A stretch of DNA of 51,672 nt from a virus: positions 1-51,672 of the IMG/VR virus record IMGVR_UViG_3300025127_006784. One strand, 5' to 3'. Below, piece by piece: positions 23,038-30,164 of the stretch; the first letter of the stretch is position 1; each line of letters starts with the position of its first letter. Under the pieces are notes generated by a model. It saw only the letters and a program-made list of their open reading frames with translations. It was not told where the DNA came from and searched no databases. Position numbers and translations under genes: made by a program.

Positions 23038-23497
23038 AAAAGCAGCACTACAAGAAATATTTAACAAGCATGGTCAAGAAGCAGTCTACATAGCCCCTAC
23101 TGGCTTTTTGTCTAGGGCTGTGTATCAATTATATCCTACTTGGGGAAACATATTTTATATGCAAGGGTCTATGGGATTATCGCCAGGCATTGGAATTGGT
23201 ATAGCCCTCAACACGGATAAAGAGGTTGTGGTCCTAAACGGTGACGGAGGTCACCTTATGCATCTAGGTCTTACGCATACTGTTCGAGATTTAAAACTTG
23301 ATAATTTGTTTGTTTATATTTTAGATAACGGGGTACATGAATCTGTGGGGTCTCAAGAATGTTCTGTTCTAGAAAAAGAATATCCTGGCGTGAATAAGAT
23401 ATATAAAATCTCGTGTGATGGAAAATGCCCACGAGTAGCAATTGGTTTCGAGGACAACGCAAATACGATTGCCAATTTTGTAAGAGATTTAGAATGA
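23027..23497 (+). CDS. Phosphonopyruvate decarboxylase, beta (TPP-binding) subunit
   Basis: 156 residues from ATG 23027, which has AGGGG 7 bases upstream; an earlier in-frame Met at 22988 lies deep in the alpha gene and is not supported. VVVLNGDGGHLMHLG (GDG 72-74) and YILDNGVHESVG (DN 100-101) form the GDG-N thiamine-diphosphate motif. The sequence MQGSMGLSPGIGIGIAL matches the partner-domain contact region of this decarboxylase family. Good spacing of a ribosome site and an intact start argue that the split is real, not a frameshift. Confidence 0.9.
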   Translation: MLSRKAALQEIFNKHGQEAVYIAPTGFLSRAVYQLYPTWGNIFYMQGSMGLSPGIGIGIALNTDKEVVVLNGDGGHLMHLGLTHTVRDLKLDNLFVYILDNGVHESVGSQECSVLEKEYPGVNKIYKISCDGKCPRVAIGFEDNANTIANFVRDLE

Positions 23498-24294
23498 AAA
23501 AAACTCTGCTAGTTTGCTCAAGGTCTACCCGTAAGTATTTTCCGGACATCGACAAAACTAGAGTCATAACAGGACCTCTAAGTGCGACAGAAGCTAAAAA
23601 ATTACACAACTCCGAGGATGATGTGATAGCGGTTGGTGGAGGTGCTGTCATAGATGCTGCGAAGATCATCTGTAAGAACCCAATTGTTTGTTATCCCACA
23701 ACAGCAGCCGGCACTGTACATACAAAGCACTCGGTGGTTTGGGATGGTCATAATAAAATATCTATTTCTGTTCCTGTTCCTGATCAAGTTATAGTGAAAG
23801 AGGAGTTTTTAACATCTCTACCATTTTCGGTGACACTAAAAACTACCTATGATGCGGTAAGTCATTGCCTTGATAGTTTATGGTCTACTAAGAGAAACGA
23901 TCTTAGCACAGAATTTGCTGAAAGAGCTTTAAGTATTTTACTCAAGTGCGACAATAATTTAGATTTGGTGAACGCTGGTAACTTAGCCGGTCGAGCTATA
24001 GCTATAACACCAACAACAATTCTACACTCTCTATCATATCCTTTAACAGGAATCTATGGTATAGATCATGGACTTGCTTTAGGGTTTCTTCTTGAATCAG
24101 TGTGTGATAGAATGGGTTCAGATGTTGCCAGCCGCCTAGCTATACCAAAATTGAATGTTGAAGATTTTGATGTCGAGGAAACTTCGACGGAAGCATTAAA
24201 ATATAGTAAATTACAAGATACAAACAAAGTGTTTAAGATCGAAGATGTAAAGAGTATATACAGAGAATCTATCACTAGGAATAACGAGAAATAA
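23494..24294 (+). CDS. Phosphonoacetaldehyde reductase-like iron alcohol dehydrogenase (compact)
   Basis: Start placed at ATG 23494 (ATGA overlap with the beta subunit), 266 residues; the family usually has ~380. It keeps the nucleotide site GGGAVIDAAK (48-57), PTTAAGTVHTKHSV and all four iron ligands: D120 and H124 in DAVSHCLDSLW, H178 in HSLSYP and H192 in GIDHG (H-x13-H). N-terminal strands and the C-terminal helical domain are trimmed. Iron dehydrogenases next to pepM-ppd reduce phosphonoacetaldehyde to 2-hydroxyethylphosphonate. No aminotransferase (aminoethylphosphonate route) or methyltransferase is in the cassette, so hydroxyethylphosphonate is the most likely product. Confidence 0.85.
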   Translation: MKKTLLVCSRSTRKYFPDIDKTRVITGPLSATEAKKLHNSEDDVIAVGGGAVIDAAKIICKNPIVCYPTTAAGTVHTKHSVVWDGHNKISISVPVPDQVIVKEEFLTSLPFSVTLKTTYDAVSHCLDSLWSTKRNDLSTEFAERALSILLKCDNNLDLVNAGNLAGRAIAITPTTILHSLSYPLTGIYGIDHGLALGFLLESVCDRMGSDVASRLAIPKLNVEDFDVEETSTEALKYSKLQDTNKVFKIEDVKSIYRESITRNNEK

Positions 24295-24298
24295 TCTG

Positions 24299-24979
24299 AT
24301 GAACTATACTTCCAGGCACAATCAAGCTCTTAAAAAATTTGAAGGAGTACACGAGGGTAAGGACGCTATAATTTTTGCCACTGGTCCCAGTGTGAGTAAA
24401 TTTCACTGGACTCCTGATTTTACTAACTGTATCAAGCTTGGATTGAATGGCATTTATCAGTATGATAATATTGCTCAATCTTTAGACTATTACATGTTTG
24501 GAAGTGGGTACCATACAGATACAGCGCACTACAATCAGATAAACCAACTTCGAGAAGAAAACTCTGATGCTGTTTTTTTATCATCTACTTTTACCGCAAA
24601 ACATGGAGATGGTCGGGAAACAGGACTTGGAAACATCACTGAGAAAGCTGCCATAGAACTCGGAGCGATACCGTTTGAAGTCGGATATCCTGGATATGGA
24701 CCAGGTATTGAGTGGCAGAAAGATATTAGCAATAAGCCTTTTTACGGAGCTACGATAGCCCAACCAGCAACACAATTTCTGTTATACACTGGTGTTAAAA
24801 AAGTCTACCTAGTTGGATGTGATCTTGGCAATTCCTACAACGACCAATACGCAGTGCGTGTCTGGACTGATGCCTGGAAAAAATTACCTCCCTTCCTCCA
24901 AGAGAACTACCCAGGGGTTGAGATTATATCTGTTAATCCAGAAGGTCTTACAGGGGTCTTTAGTGACATCTATACCTGA
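24299..24979 (+). CDS. DUF115 / GT42-like putative glycosyltransferase
   Basis: 226 residues. The start AIIFATGPSVSKFHW resembles the GxGPS nucleotide loop of the Campylobacter-type sialyltransferases (GT42) and of DUF115 (flagellar glycosylation) proteins; then IKLGLNGIYQY, LDYYMFGSG and the late VKKVYLVGCDLGNSY match the same Rossmann layout. Its neighbourhood with NeuA/NeuB-type genes suggests transfer of a nonulosonic acid, but I cannot identify the His/Arg pair of GT42 with certainty. The following gene starts inside its last codons. Confidence 0.65.
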   Translation: MNYTSRHNQALKKFEGVHEGKDAIIFATGPSVSKFHWTPDFTNCIKLGLNGIYQYDNIAQSLDYYMFGSGYHTDTAHYNQINQLREENSDAVFLSSTFTAKHGDGRETGLGNITEKAAIELGAIPFEVGYPGYGPGIEWQKDISNKPFYGATIAQPATQFLLYTGVKKVYLVGCDLGNSYNDQYAVRVWTDAWKKLPPFLQENYPGVEIISVNPEGLTGVFSDIYT

Positions 24980-26222
24980 ACTAATACTGAACAATGTGTG
25001 CCCCTTACGACGCAGTTTATTGGGAACTGAAAACGATAAAGCTTTGTCGATTATTGAAGAATATTACCCTTTAATAACTCATAGTTTTAAATCGGGTGAC
25101 GGTGTTCTTGACTGGACAGTTCCTAAAGAATGGAAACTCAGCAGAGCAACTTTAACTTCAGAGCGTGGAGAGTTAATTTGTGATTCTGATAGGAGTATTC
25201 TAGAAGTTGTTAATTATAGTGAACCATATGTTGGAACTTTATCATTTGATGATTTAAAGGAGCATTTACACTTTTCAACCACTCTTCCCTTCTCTATCCC
25301 TTATCGAACATCCTATTATAACAGAAGTTGGGGATTCTGCCTCTCTAAAAGTTCTTATGACAATTTAGACACATCCTCTCTTTACAGGGTGAACATAGAT
25401 GCCGAGTTTGTTGATGGGTCCATGAATATTGGAGAACTCTGTATCGAAGGAAAGTCAAAGAAAGAAATAATTCTTACCTCATATTTGTGCCACCCGGAAC
25501 AGGCCCATGATGGATTGTCTGGAGTCATTTGTCTTCTAGATTTGTATGACAAACTCAAGGACCTAGACAACTTTTACACATACCGTTTCTTTTTTATACC
25601 AGAAACTATTGGATCTATTTGTCTTTTAGGTCGGGGAATAATAAAACCTTCCAAGGTTGAATTTGCGATTGTATCTACTTGTGTGGGTTATGGTGAAGAA
25701 CTTACTTACAAGGAGACATTTATTGGGAATCATCCTATAGATAACATCGTAAAAAATAGAAACAAAACTATAAATCAAAAGTTTACCCCAACTGGTAGTG
25801 ATGAGAGACAATTGTCGAGTCCAAAGGTTCGGATCCCAACTGCTTCCCTGATGACAAATCCTCACTCGGAATTTCCAGAGTATCATACTTCTAGTGACAA
25901 TCTAAATCTTGTCAATATAGAAACCATTAAACAAGTTTCTTCGTTTTACTTTGAAATATTACAAGAATATGAAAATAGAAAGTGCTACACCATATGTCAT
26001 GACGGCGGCGAGCCTTTTCTGGCACACAAAAATATTTATCGTCAAACTGGAGGAACTTCAAACACAACTTGGGATACGGTAAGAAACTGGGTTATATTTC
26101 TTTCAGACACCAACAATTCGATGTTAGACATGTCAGTTAAAACTGACATACCGATTAAAGAAATAGAAAAATGTGTTAAGGTATTGGTGGATAAAGAAAT
26201 AATTAAGCTTGAGGATCAATGA
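24963..26222 (+). CDS. DUF4910-type aminopeptidase-like polysaccharide-locus protein
   Basis: I choose GTG 24963 (with CAGGGG ~7 bases upstream) giving 419 residues; the frame runs open further back over the previous gene. SYYNRSWGFCLSKSSYDNL, EIILTSYLCHPEQAHDGLSG (metal-binding His/Asp of M28-like peptidases) and RFFFIPETIGSICLLG are hallmarks of DUF4910/DUF2172 proteins in polysaccharide loci; HSEFPEYHTSSDNL supplies later metal-side residues. The C-terminal ~80 residues resemble a winged helix (IKEIEKCVKVLVDKEIIKL), as in relatives. It may deacylate or hydrolyse a sugar amide; the reaction is not established for the family. Confidence 0.82.
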   Translation: MTSIPELILNNVCPLRRSLLGTENDKALSIIEEYYPLITHSFKSGDGVLDWTVPKEWKLSRATLTSERGELICDSDRSILEVVNYSEPYVGTLSFDDLKEHLHFSTTLPFSIPYRTSYYNRSWGFCLSKSSYDNLDTSSLYRVNIDAEFVDGSMNIGELCIEGKSKKEIILTSYLCHPEQAHDGLSGVICLLDLYDKLKDLDNFYTYRFFFIPETIGSICLLGRGIIKPSKVEFAIVSTCVGYGEELTYKETFIGNHPIDNIVKNRNKTINQKFTPTGSDERQLSSPKVRIPTASLMTNPHSEFPEYHTSSDNLNLVNIETIKQVSSFYFEILQEYENRKCYTICHDGGEPFLAHKNIYRQTGGTSNTTWDTVRNWVIFLSDTNNSMLDMSVKTDIPIKEIEKCVKVLVDKEIIKLEDQ

Positions 26223-26223
26223 C

Positions 26224-26766
26224 ATGTTTGTCGGTTTAGTCGCAGCTAAGGGAGAGTCTAAAAGGTTTAAGAATAAAAACATTCACCGGGTTGAAGGCTA
26301 TCCAATGTTTTGGCATAGTGTAAAACCATTACTTGACAGCGACCTTGTGGATGATGTATATGTCTTAACAGACTCCGACTTTGTAAAGGATTACTGTAGA
26401 GAAAACGGAGTGAAGACAATTCATCGTGCCCGGAACGCCTCCAGGTCCGAAGATAAACTGATCAGTGTTCTTAGATACGGCTATTATAATTTGGACCAAG
26501 AATATGATGGGGTTATTACTATAATGGCAAACTGCCCTGGACACACCACCGAACAAGTTGATTCATGTATTTCTATGATGAAAGATAAAAATCTTTTTGA
26601 GGTAAGGTCTTTCAATACTTCGGGGGAAGAGAGCGGTCTTATCGTCTTCTCGAAAAAGATCATGGAATCTAATCAAGATGTGTCATATTATGTCGGGTGT
26701 AGTGTAGATGAGGTAATCGAAATCCACTACGAAGAAGACCTAGAAAAGGTAAAAAAAGTATGGTAA
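26224..26766 (+). CDS. CMP-sugar synthetase-like nucleotidyltransferase (NeuA-like, short)
   Basis: Start at ATG 26224, one base after the previous stop, giving 180 residues versus ~220-230 in CMP-sialate synthetases. VGLVAAKGESKRFKNKNI is the CTP-binding loop (usual form ARGGSKR..KNI), VYVLTDSDFVKDYC the following strand, and ITIMANCPGHTTEQVDSC matches the QPTSPLRT segment in a degenerate form. It would activate the product of the NeuB-type enzyme with CTP. The shortening removes part of the dimerisation region, so activity needs testing. Confidence 0.75.
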   Translation: MFVGLVAAKGESKRFKNKNIHRVEGYPMFWHSVKPLLDSDLVDDVYVLTDSDFVKDYCRENGVKTIHRARNASRSEDKLISVLRYGYYNLDQEYDGVITIMANCPGHTTEQVDSCISMMKDKNLFEVRSFNTSGEESGLIVFSKKIMESNQDVSYYVGCSVDEVIEIHYEEDLEKVKKVW

Positions 26767-27668
26767 AAGTTTTAATTACAGGTGGAACGGGCACTATAGG
26801 GGGAGCTTATATTTCGCACTACCCAGAGAACGAGTATTACAATATCAGCCGTAATGAGAAACTGGTTGCTGATCTTAAGCGTAAAAATCCGGATGTAAAA
26901 ACATTTCTTGGTTCAGTTGAGGATTATGGCTTTATAAGAAGTGCTTTTGAAAAGATCCGACCTGATATCGTCATCCACGCAGCCGCATTGAAACATGTTG
27001 ACCTAGCAGAGGAAAATCCCACCCAAACTGTTATGGTAAATGTCTTGGGAAGTTTAAACATTATTCGTGCGAGCAAGGAATATGATGTCCCAATCACAGT
27101 GGCTATCAGCACGGACAAGGCTAGTAGCCCTGAAAATGTGTATGGCTATAGTAAGTGTTTGATGGAAAAAATGTTTCTAGAGGCAAATACTGATAAAAAC
27201 AAATTTGCTGTGTGTCGTTTTGCTAACGTGGCAAACAGTAATGGCTCAGTGATACCCTATTGGAAGAAACTGAATTCCTCAGGTTTATCTTTGCGTCTTA
27301 CCGATCCTAAAATGAATCGCTTAATCTTTTCAAAAGAGCAAGCAGCCTCATTAATAGGTAGAGTTGTAGATATATGTAACAATGAAAGAGGAGGACTGGT
27401 AGGCTCCTATCAGATGAAGTCGGTAAATATGCTCGACCTAGCCCAGGCTATATCAAGTGATATAGAAATAGTAGGTCGCCGCCCCGGAGAAAAGATAGAT
27501 GAAGATCTTATTTCTGAAGCCGAGCTTCCGTATACATATGTGGACGGTGATTTTATAGCTATTCGTAATCAGATTAATAAAGGAAAGAACAGATTGAAGT
27601 CTCCTTATAATTCCAAAACAGCGCCAAAAATGACTCGAAATGAGATAGAGGGTCTTCTGAATGAATAA
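26760..27668 (+). CDS. UDP-sugar 4,6-dehydratase, PseB/CapD-like
   Basis: 302 residues. An extended SDR of the CapD/FlaA1 family: VLITGGTGTIGGAY, DIVIHAAALKHVDLAEENP, AISTDKASSPENVYGYSK (Thr-Asp-Lys plus YxxxK-type Tyr), FANVANSNGSVIPYW and RRPGEKIDEDL near the end. PseB acts on UDP-GlcNAc as the first pseudaminic acid step; other family members serve capsule sugars. The overlap with the previous gene and proximity to NeuB/NeuA-like genes favours a nonulosonic acid route. The PseC aminotransferase, PseH and PseG are not in the window. Confidence 0.88.
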   Translation: MVKVLITGGTGTIGGAYISHYPENEYYNISRNEKLVADLKRKNPDVKTFLGSVEDYGFIRSAFEKIRPDIVIHAAALKHVDLAEENPTQTVMVNVLGSLNIIRASKEYDVPITVAISTDKASSPENVYGYSKCLMEKMFLEANTDKNKFAVCRFANVANSNGSVIPYWKKLNSSGLSLRLTDPKMNRLIFSKEQAASLIGRVVDICNNERGGLVGSYQMKSVNMLDLAQAISSDIEIVGRRPGEKIDEDLISEAELPYTYVDGDFIAIRNQINKGKNRLKSPYNSKTAPKMTRNEIEGLLNE

Positions 27669-28332
27669 GAAAATAAGCGTAATAATAACATGTTACAACC
27701 TAGAAAAATATATTTCACGAGCTATTAATAGTTGTATAAATCAAACTTTGTCTGATGAAAAGTATGAAATCATAATTGTTGATGACTGCTCAACTGATAG
27801 GAGTTGGGACATTATTTCTGGTTATCATGACATGGGCGGTCTGATCAAGACTGTCAAAATGGAGAAAAACTCAGGTGTTTCTGCTGCGTCTAATAAAGGA
27901 ATATCTATCAGCGAGGGCACATATGTAGTTCGGGTGGACGGTGATGATTTTATTAATAAGAACTTTCTTCTTTCTATGTCGCAAATCTTAGACTGGAACG
28001 AGGATATTGGTTTCGTATATTGCGATCAGATCATCACCTCAGAAGATAATGAGAGAAAACAAGAAATCAACACCCTGGATCGCTTACTGGACAACGGTGC
28101 TGGAGTAATGTTCCGCCGTCGTTATCTAGATGTGATCGGGTGCTATAACGAGTCTCTGAGAAATAGAGAAGATTATGACCTGATTATTAGGTACATAAGA
28201 AACTTTGACGGGTATCACCTGAGATTGCCCTATTACAGATATTTTAAACGATCGGGTTCACTAACTAGCCAAGTAACGGCTAGAGAAGAAATAAAACAAA
28301 AACTAGATAGGATAAATAATGTATCAACTTGA
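27661..28332 (+). CDS. GT-A glycosyltransferase (family 2)
   Basis: 223 residues. The start KISVIITCYNLEKYI, then IIIVDDCSTDRSW and SAASNKGISISEGTYVV, leads into RVDGDDF, the DxD motif. NREDYDLIIRYI is the acceptor-side ED motif. This is a minimal family-2 domain with no membrane segments, so it works in the cytoplasm. It overlaps both neighbours by 8 and 14 bases. Confidence 0.92.
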   Translation: MNKKISVIITCYNLEKYISRAINSCINQTLSDEKYEIIIVDDCSTDRSWDIISGYHDMGGLIKTVKMEKNSGVSAASNKGISISEGTYVVRVDGDDFINKNFLLSMSQILDWNEDIGFVYCDQIITSEDNERKQEINTLDRLLDNGAGVMFRRRYLDVIGCYNESLRNREDYDLIIRYIRNFDGYHLRLPYYRYFKRSGSLTSQVTAREEIKQKLDRINNVST

Positions 28333-29380
28333 AGAATTGTGGCTAAAGTTACGCACCGGAGAACCATTTTTTATTGCTGAAGCTGGTGTTAATCATCTTG
28401 GCTCTTTAGAATTAGGAGAGAGATTAATTAAAGAAGCGGCTGAGGCAGGTGCTCATGCTATTAAGTTTCAATCTTATAAGGCTGAAAATCTTTGTACAAA
28501 AGACGCCCCAAGGTTCTGGGACTGGGAAGGTGAGATAGATCAAGAAGGATCACAGCATGATTCGTATTCTCATCTAGATTCTTTCGGCGAAGCTGAGCAC
28601 TTAGAATTAAAGAAGTTGTGTGATAGTTACGGGATAGAGTTTATGTCTACCCCATTTGACGACGAGGCTACCAATTACCTTGATCGAGTAGGTATCAATG
28701 CTTATAAAATTGCTTCCTGTGACGTAACCAATCACCCCCTCTTGAGAACAGTCGCCGCCAAGGGCAAGATAGTAATGTTATCTACAGGGGCATCTACTCT
28801 TGAGGAGATTCAAGATGCTGTCGATGTCTTAGAAAATAACGGTACAGATAAAATTGTCATTATGCATTGTAATTTGAAATATCCTACGGATCCAAGTGAT
28901 ATTAACCTATCCATGATAGATTCCATCAGGGATCATTTTGGTGACAGTTACGTGTATGGTTTATCCGATCACACCATGAATGTAGAGACACCATCCTTCG
29001 CCGTTGCTAAGGGTGCTAATGTTGTGGAAAAACATTATACAGTGGATAAAACCTTAGACAAAAGTGCGGATCATTGGTTGTCTGTAGACCCACCACAGGT
29101 AAAACAAATTGTCCGACTTATGGATCTGAGTTCTGTGATGCTTGGGAAACATACCACAAAACAGTCAACCCCCAGTGAAGATCGTGCCAGGTTGTATGCT
29201 CGACGGAGTATTGTAACAATTGATTCTATAAAAGAAGGAGATTTCTTTACGACTGAAAATATTGGATGTAAGAGACCTGGGACCGGAATTTCACCAACTA
29301 TGTTTGAAACAATAATAGGAAAGCGAGCAACTAAAGATATCCAAGTTGACAGCGTTTTGGACCCTAAAGATGTAGAATAA
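28319..29380 (+). CDS. neuB: NeuB-family nonulosonic acid synthase
   Basis: 353 residues, the usual length. FFIAEAGVNHLGSLELGERL and AHAIKFQSYKAENLCTKDAP open the TIM barrel; GIEFMSTPFDDEA, YKIASCDVTNHPLL, IVMLSTGAST and VEKHYTVDKTL hold the PEP-, sugar- and metal-site residues. A C-terminal SAF (antifreeze-like) domain occupies ~290-353 (RRSIVTIDSIKEGDFFTTENI). It condenses PEP with an N-acetyl amino sugar to form a sialic, legionaminic or pseudaminic acid; the exact sugar cannot be read from sequence. PEP is also the substrate of the PEP mutase in this island. Last gene of the island. Confidence 0.95.
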   Translation: MYQLEELWLKLRTGEPFFIAEAGVNHLGSLELGERLIKEAAEAGAHAIKFQSYKAENLCTKDAPRFWDWEGEIDQEGSQHDSYSHLDSFGEAEHLELKKLCDSYGIEFMSTPFDDEATNYLDRVGINAYKIASCDVTNHPLLRTVAAKGKIVMLSTGASTLEEIQDAVDVLENNGTDKIVIMHCNLKYPTDPSDINLSMIDSIRDHFGDSYVYGLSDHTMNVETPSFAVAKGANVVEKHYTVDKTLDKSADHWLSVDPPQVKQIVRLMDLSSVMLGKHTTKQSTPSEDRARLYARRSIVTIDSIKEGDFFTTENIGCKRPGTGISPTMFETIIGKRATKDIQVDSVLDPKDVE

Positions 29381-29440
29381 ATAAAAGATATAAAATATAT
29401 AAAAAAGTGATAAAATAAAACAAACCTTAAGGAGAATAAA
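29381..29440 (+). promoter_or_regulatory. AT-rich leader with possible late promoter
   Basis: 60 bases between neuB and the next gene. TATAAAATA (29389-29397) is one base longer than the T4 late consensus TATAAATA. A strong AAGGAG ribosome site precedes the next ATG. A TTGACA at 29346 lacks a correctly spaced -10. This is a natural boundary between the glycan island and the late-gene module. Confidence 0.4.
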
Positions 29441-29608
29441 ATGAAACTTTCTAACCAAGCTGTAGGTGCTCTGTTGATGACCCTACAAAAATGCCTAGCA
29501 GAAGAGACAGATATTACAGAACTTCTTGCTGACTGGAAATTGGAAGTCAAAGATGATGAGATTGTTGTAACAAATCCTCCATCTTTTACCACACCAGCCA
29601 CAGACTAA
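29441..29608 (+). CDS. Small conserved-looking protein (55 aa)
   Basis: ATG 29441 with AAGGAG 9 bases upstream; the stop TAA at 29606-29608 overlaps the next ATG. The protein begins MKLSNQAVGALLMTLQKCL and continues EETDITELLADWKLEV, then a short beta part and VVTNPPS. Similar ~55-residue proteins occur next to the gp55 region in marine T4-like phages as far as I recall. Helix plus strand; function unknown. Confidence 0.75.
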   Translation: MKLSNQAVGALLMTLQKCLAEETDITELLADWKLEVKDDEIVVTNPPSFTTPATD

Positions 29609-29871
29609 TGCCTTTATATGCTTATGATTGTAGTGACTGCGAAGCGTCAATAAATATAAGACACCCTTATGGTGCTAAGGACGTGGTATGTACAGAATGT
29701 AATTCGCCTAACATTAAGAAGAATCTATCGGGTGTTTTACAACTAACGAAAAAATGCTATAATATTAAAGACAAAGTTGGCAATGAAGTCAATAAAGCCA
29801 TAAAAGAGGGGAAAAAAGAACTCGATAATTACAAGAAACAAAGAAAAAATCGAGTATATAAAGATAAATGA
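29608..29871 (+). CDS. FmdB-type zinc-ribbon protein
   Basis: 87 residues. MPLYAYDCSDCEASINIRH opens a CxxC zinc ribbon completed by VVCTECNSPNIKKNLSG, the FmdB/CxxC_CxxC regulatory-protein signature. The C-terminal ~45 residues are a lysine-rich helix. These small proteins are thought to bind nucleic acid or proteins; its place three genes before the late sigma factor suggests a transcription role (inference). Overlaps at both ends show translational coupling. Confidence 0.85.
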   Translation: MPLYAYDCSDCEASINIRHPYGAKDVVCTECNSPNIKKNLSGVLQLTKKCYNIKDKVGNEVNKAIKEGKKELDNYKKQRKNRVYKDK

Positions 29872-30164
29872 TAACCACAATTTTAACAGTAGCCTTGATA
29901 TCTTCTATGTTTATGAACATACTATTGGGCTGGTACACTCGCAAACTTTTAAATTACTTAGAAATGACTAATACCGAAACCAGAACAGTATTGATGTCTG
30001 TAGCTGCTTTTGAGAATCACTTGACTGAGGTATACAATAAAGACCTTCTCTATGGCGATCCTACTCTTGAAAGTCTGCTAAAACACACCAATCAGGTAGC
30101 TGACGAAATACAAGAATTTCTCAAAGTTAATGAAGAATTAACCATGGAGTCACCTGATGCCTAG
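29868..30164 (+). CDS. Small membrane protein
   Basis: 98 residues with one N-terminal membrane helix (MITTILTVALISSMFMNILL) and a cytoplasmic or periplasmic helical part (LLKHTNQVADEIQEFLKV). ATGA overlap with the zinc-ribbon gene and an 8-base overlap with the sigma factor gene. Function unknown. Confidence 0.72.
   Translation: MITTILTVALISSMFMNILLGWYTRKLLNYLEMTNTETRTVLMSVAAFENHLTEVYNKDLLYGDPTLESLLKHTNQVADEIQEFLKVNEELTMESPDA

Noticed and set aside
23015-23040. Frameshift breaking a single-chain phosphonopyruvate decarboxylase
   Set aside because: Both halves have intact ends, the second has its own ribosome site, and a natural two-subunit form exists in sulfopyruvate decarboxylase; raw reads would settle it.
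20007-24294. 2-aminoethylphosphonate as the product
   Set aside because: No PhnW-type aminotransferase is present, whereas an iron dehydrogenase follows the decarboxylase; a host transaminase cannot be excluded.
24813-24962. N-terminal extension of the DUF4910 gene from ATG 24813
   Set aside because: It lies inside the preceding gene in another frame, without a ribosome site; GTG 24963 has CAGGGG at good spacing.
29346-29378. TTGACA with TAGAAT as a sigma70 promoter before the 55-residue gene
   Set aside because: The spacing is about 21 bases, too long for a functional sigma70 promoter.
29071-29601. 176-codon minus-strand ORF
   Set aside because: It is antisense to the end of neuB and a small coding gene and has no recognisable protein features; a shadow.
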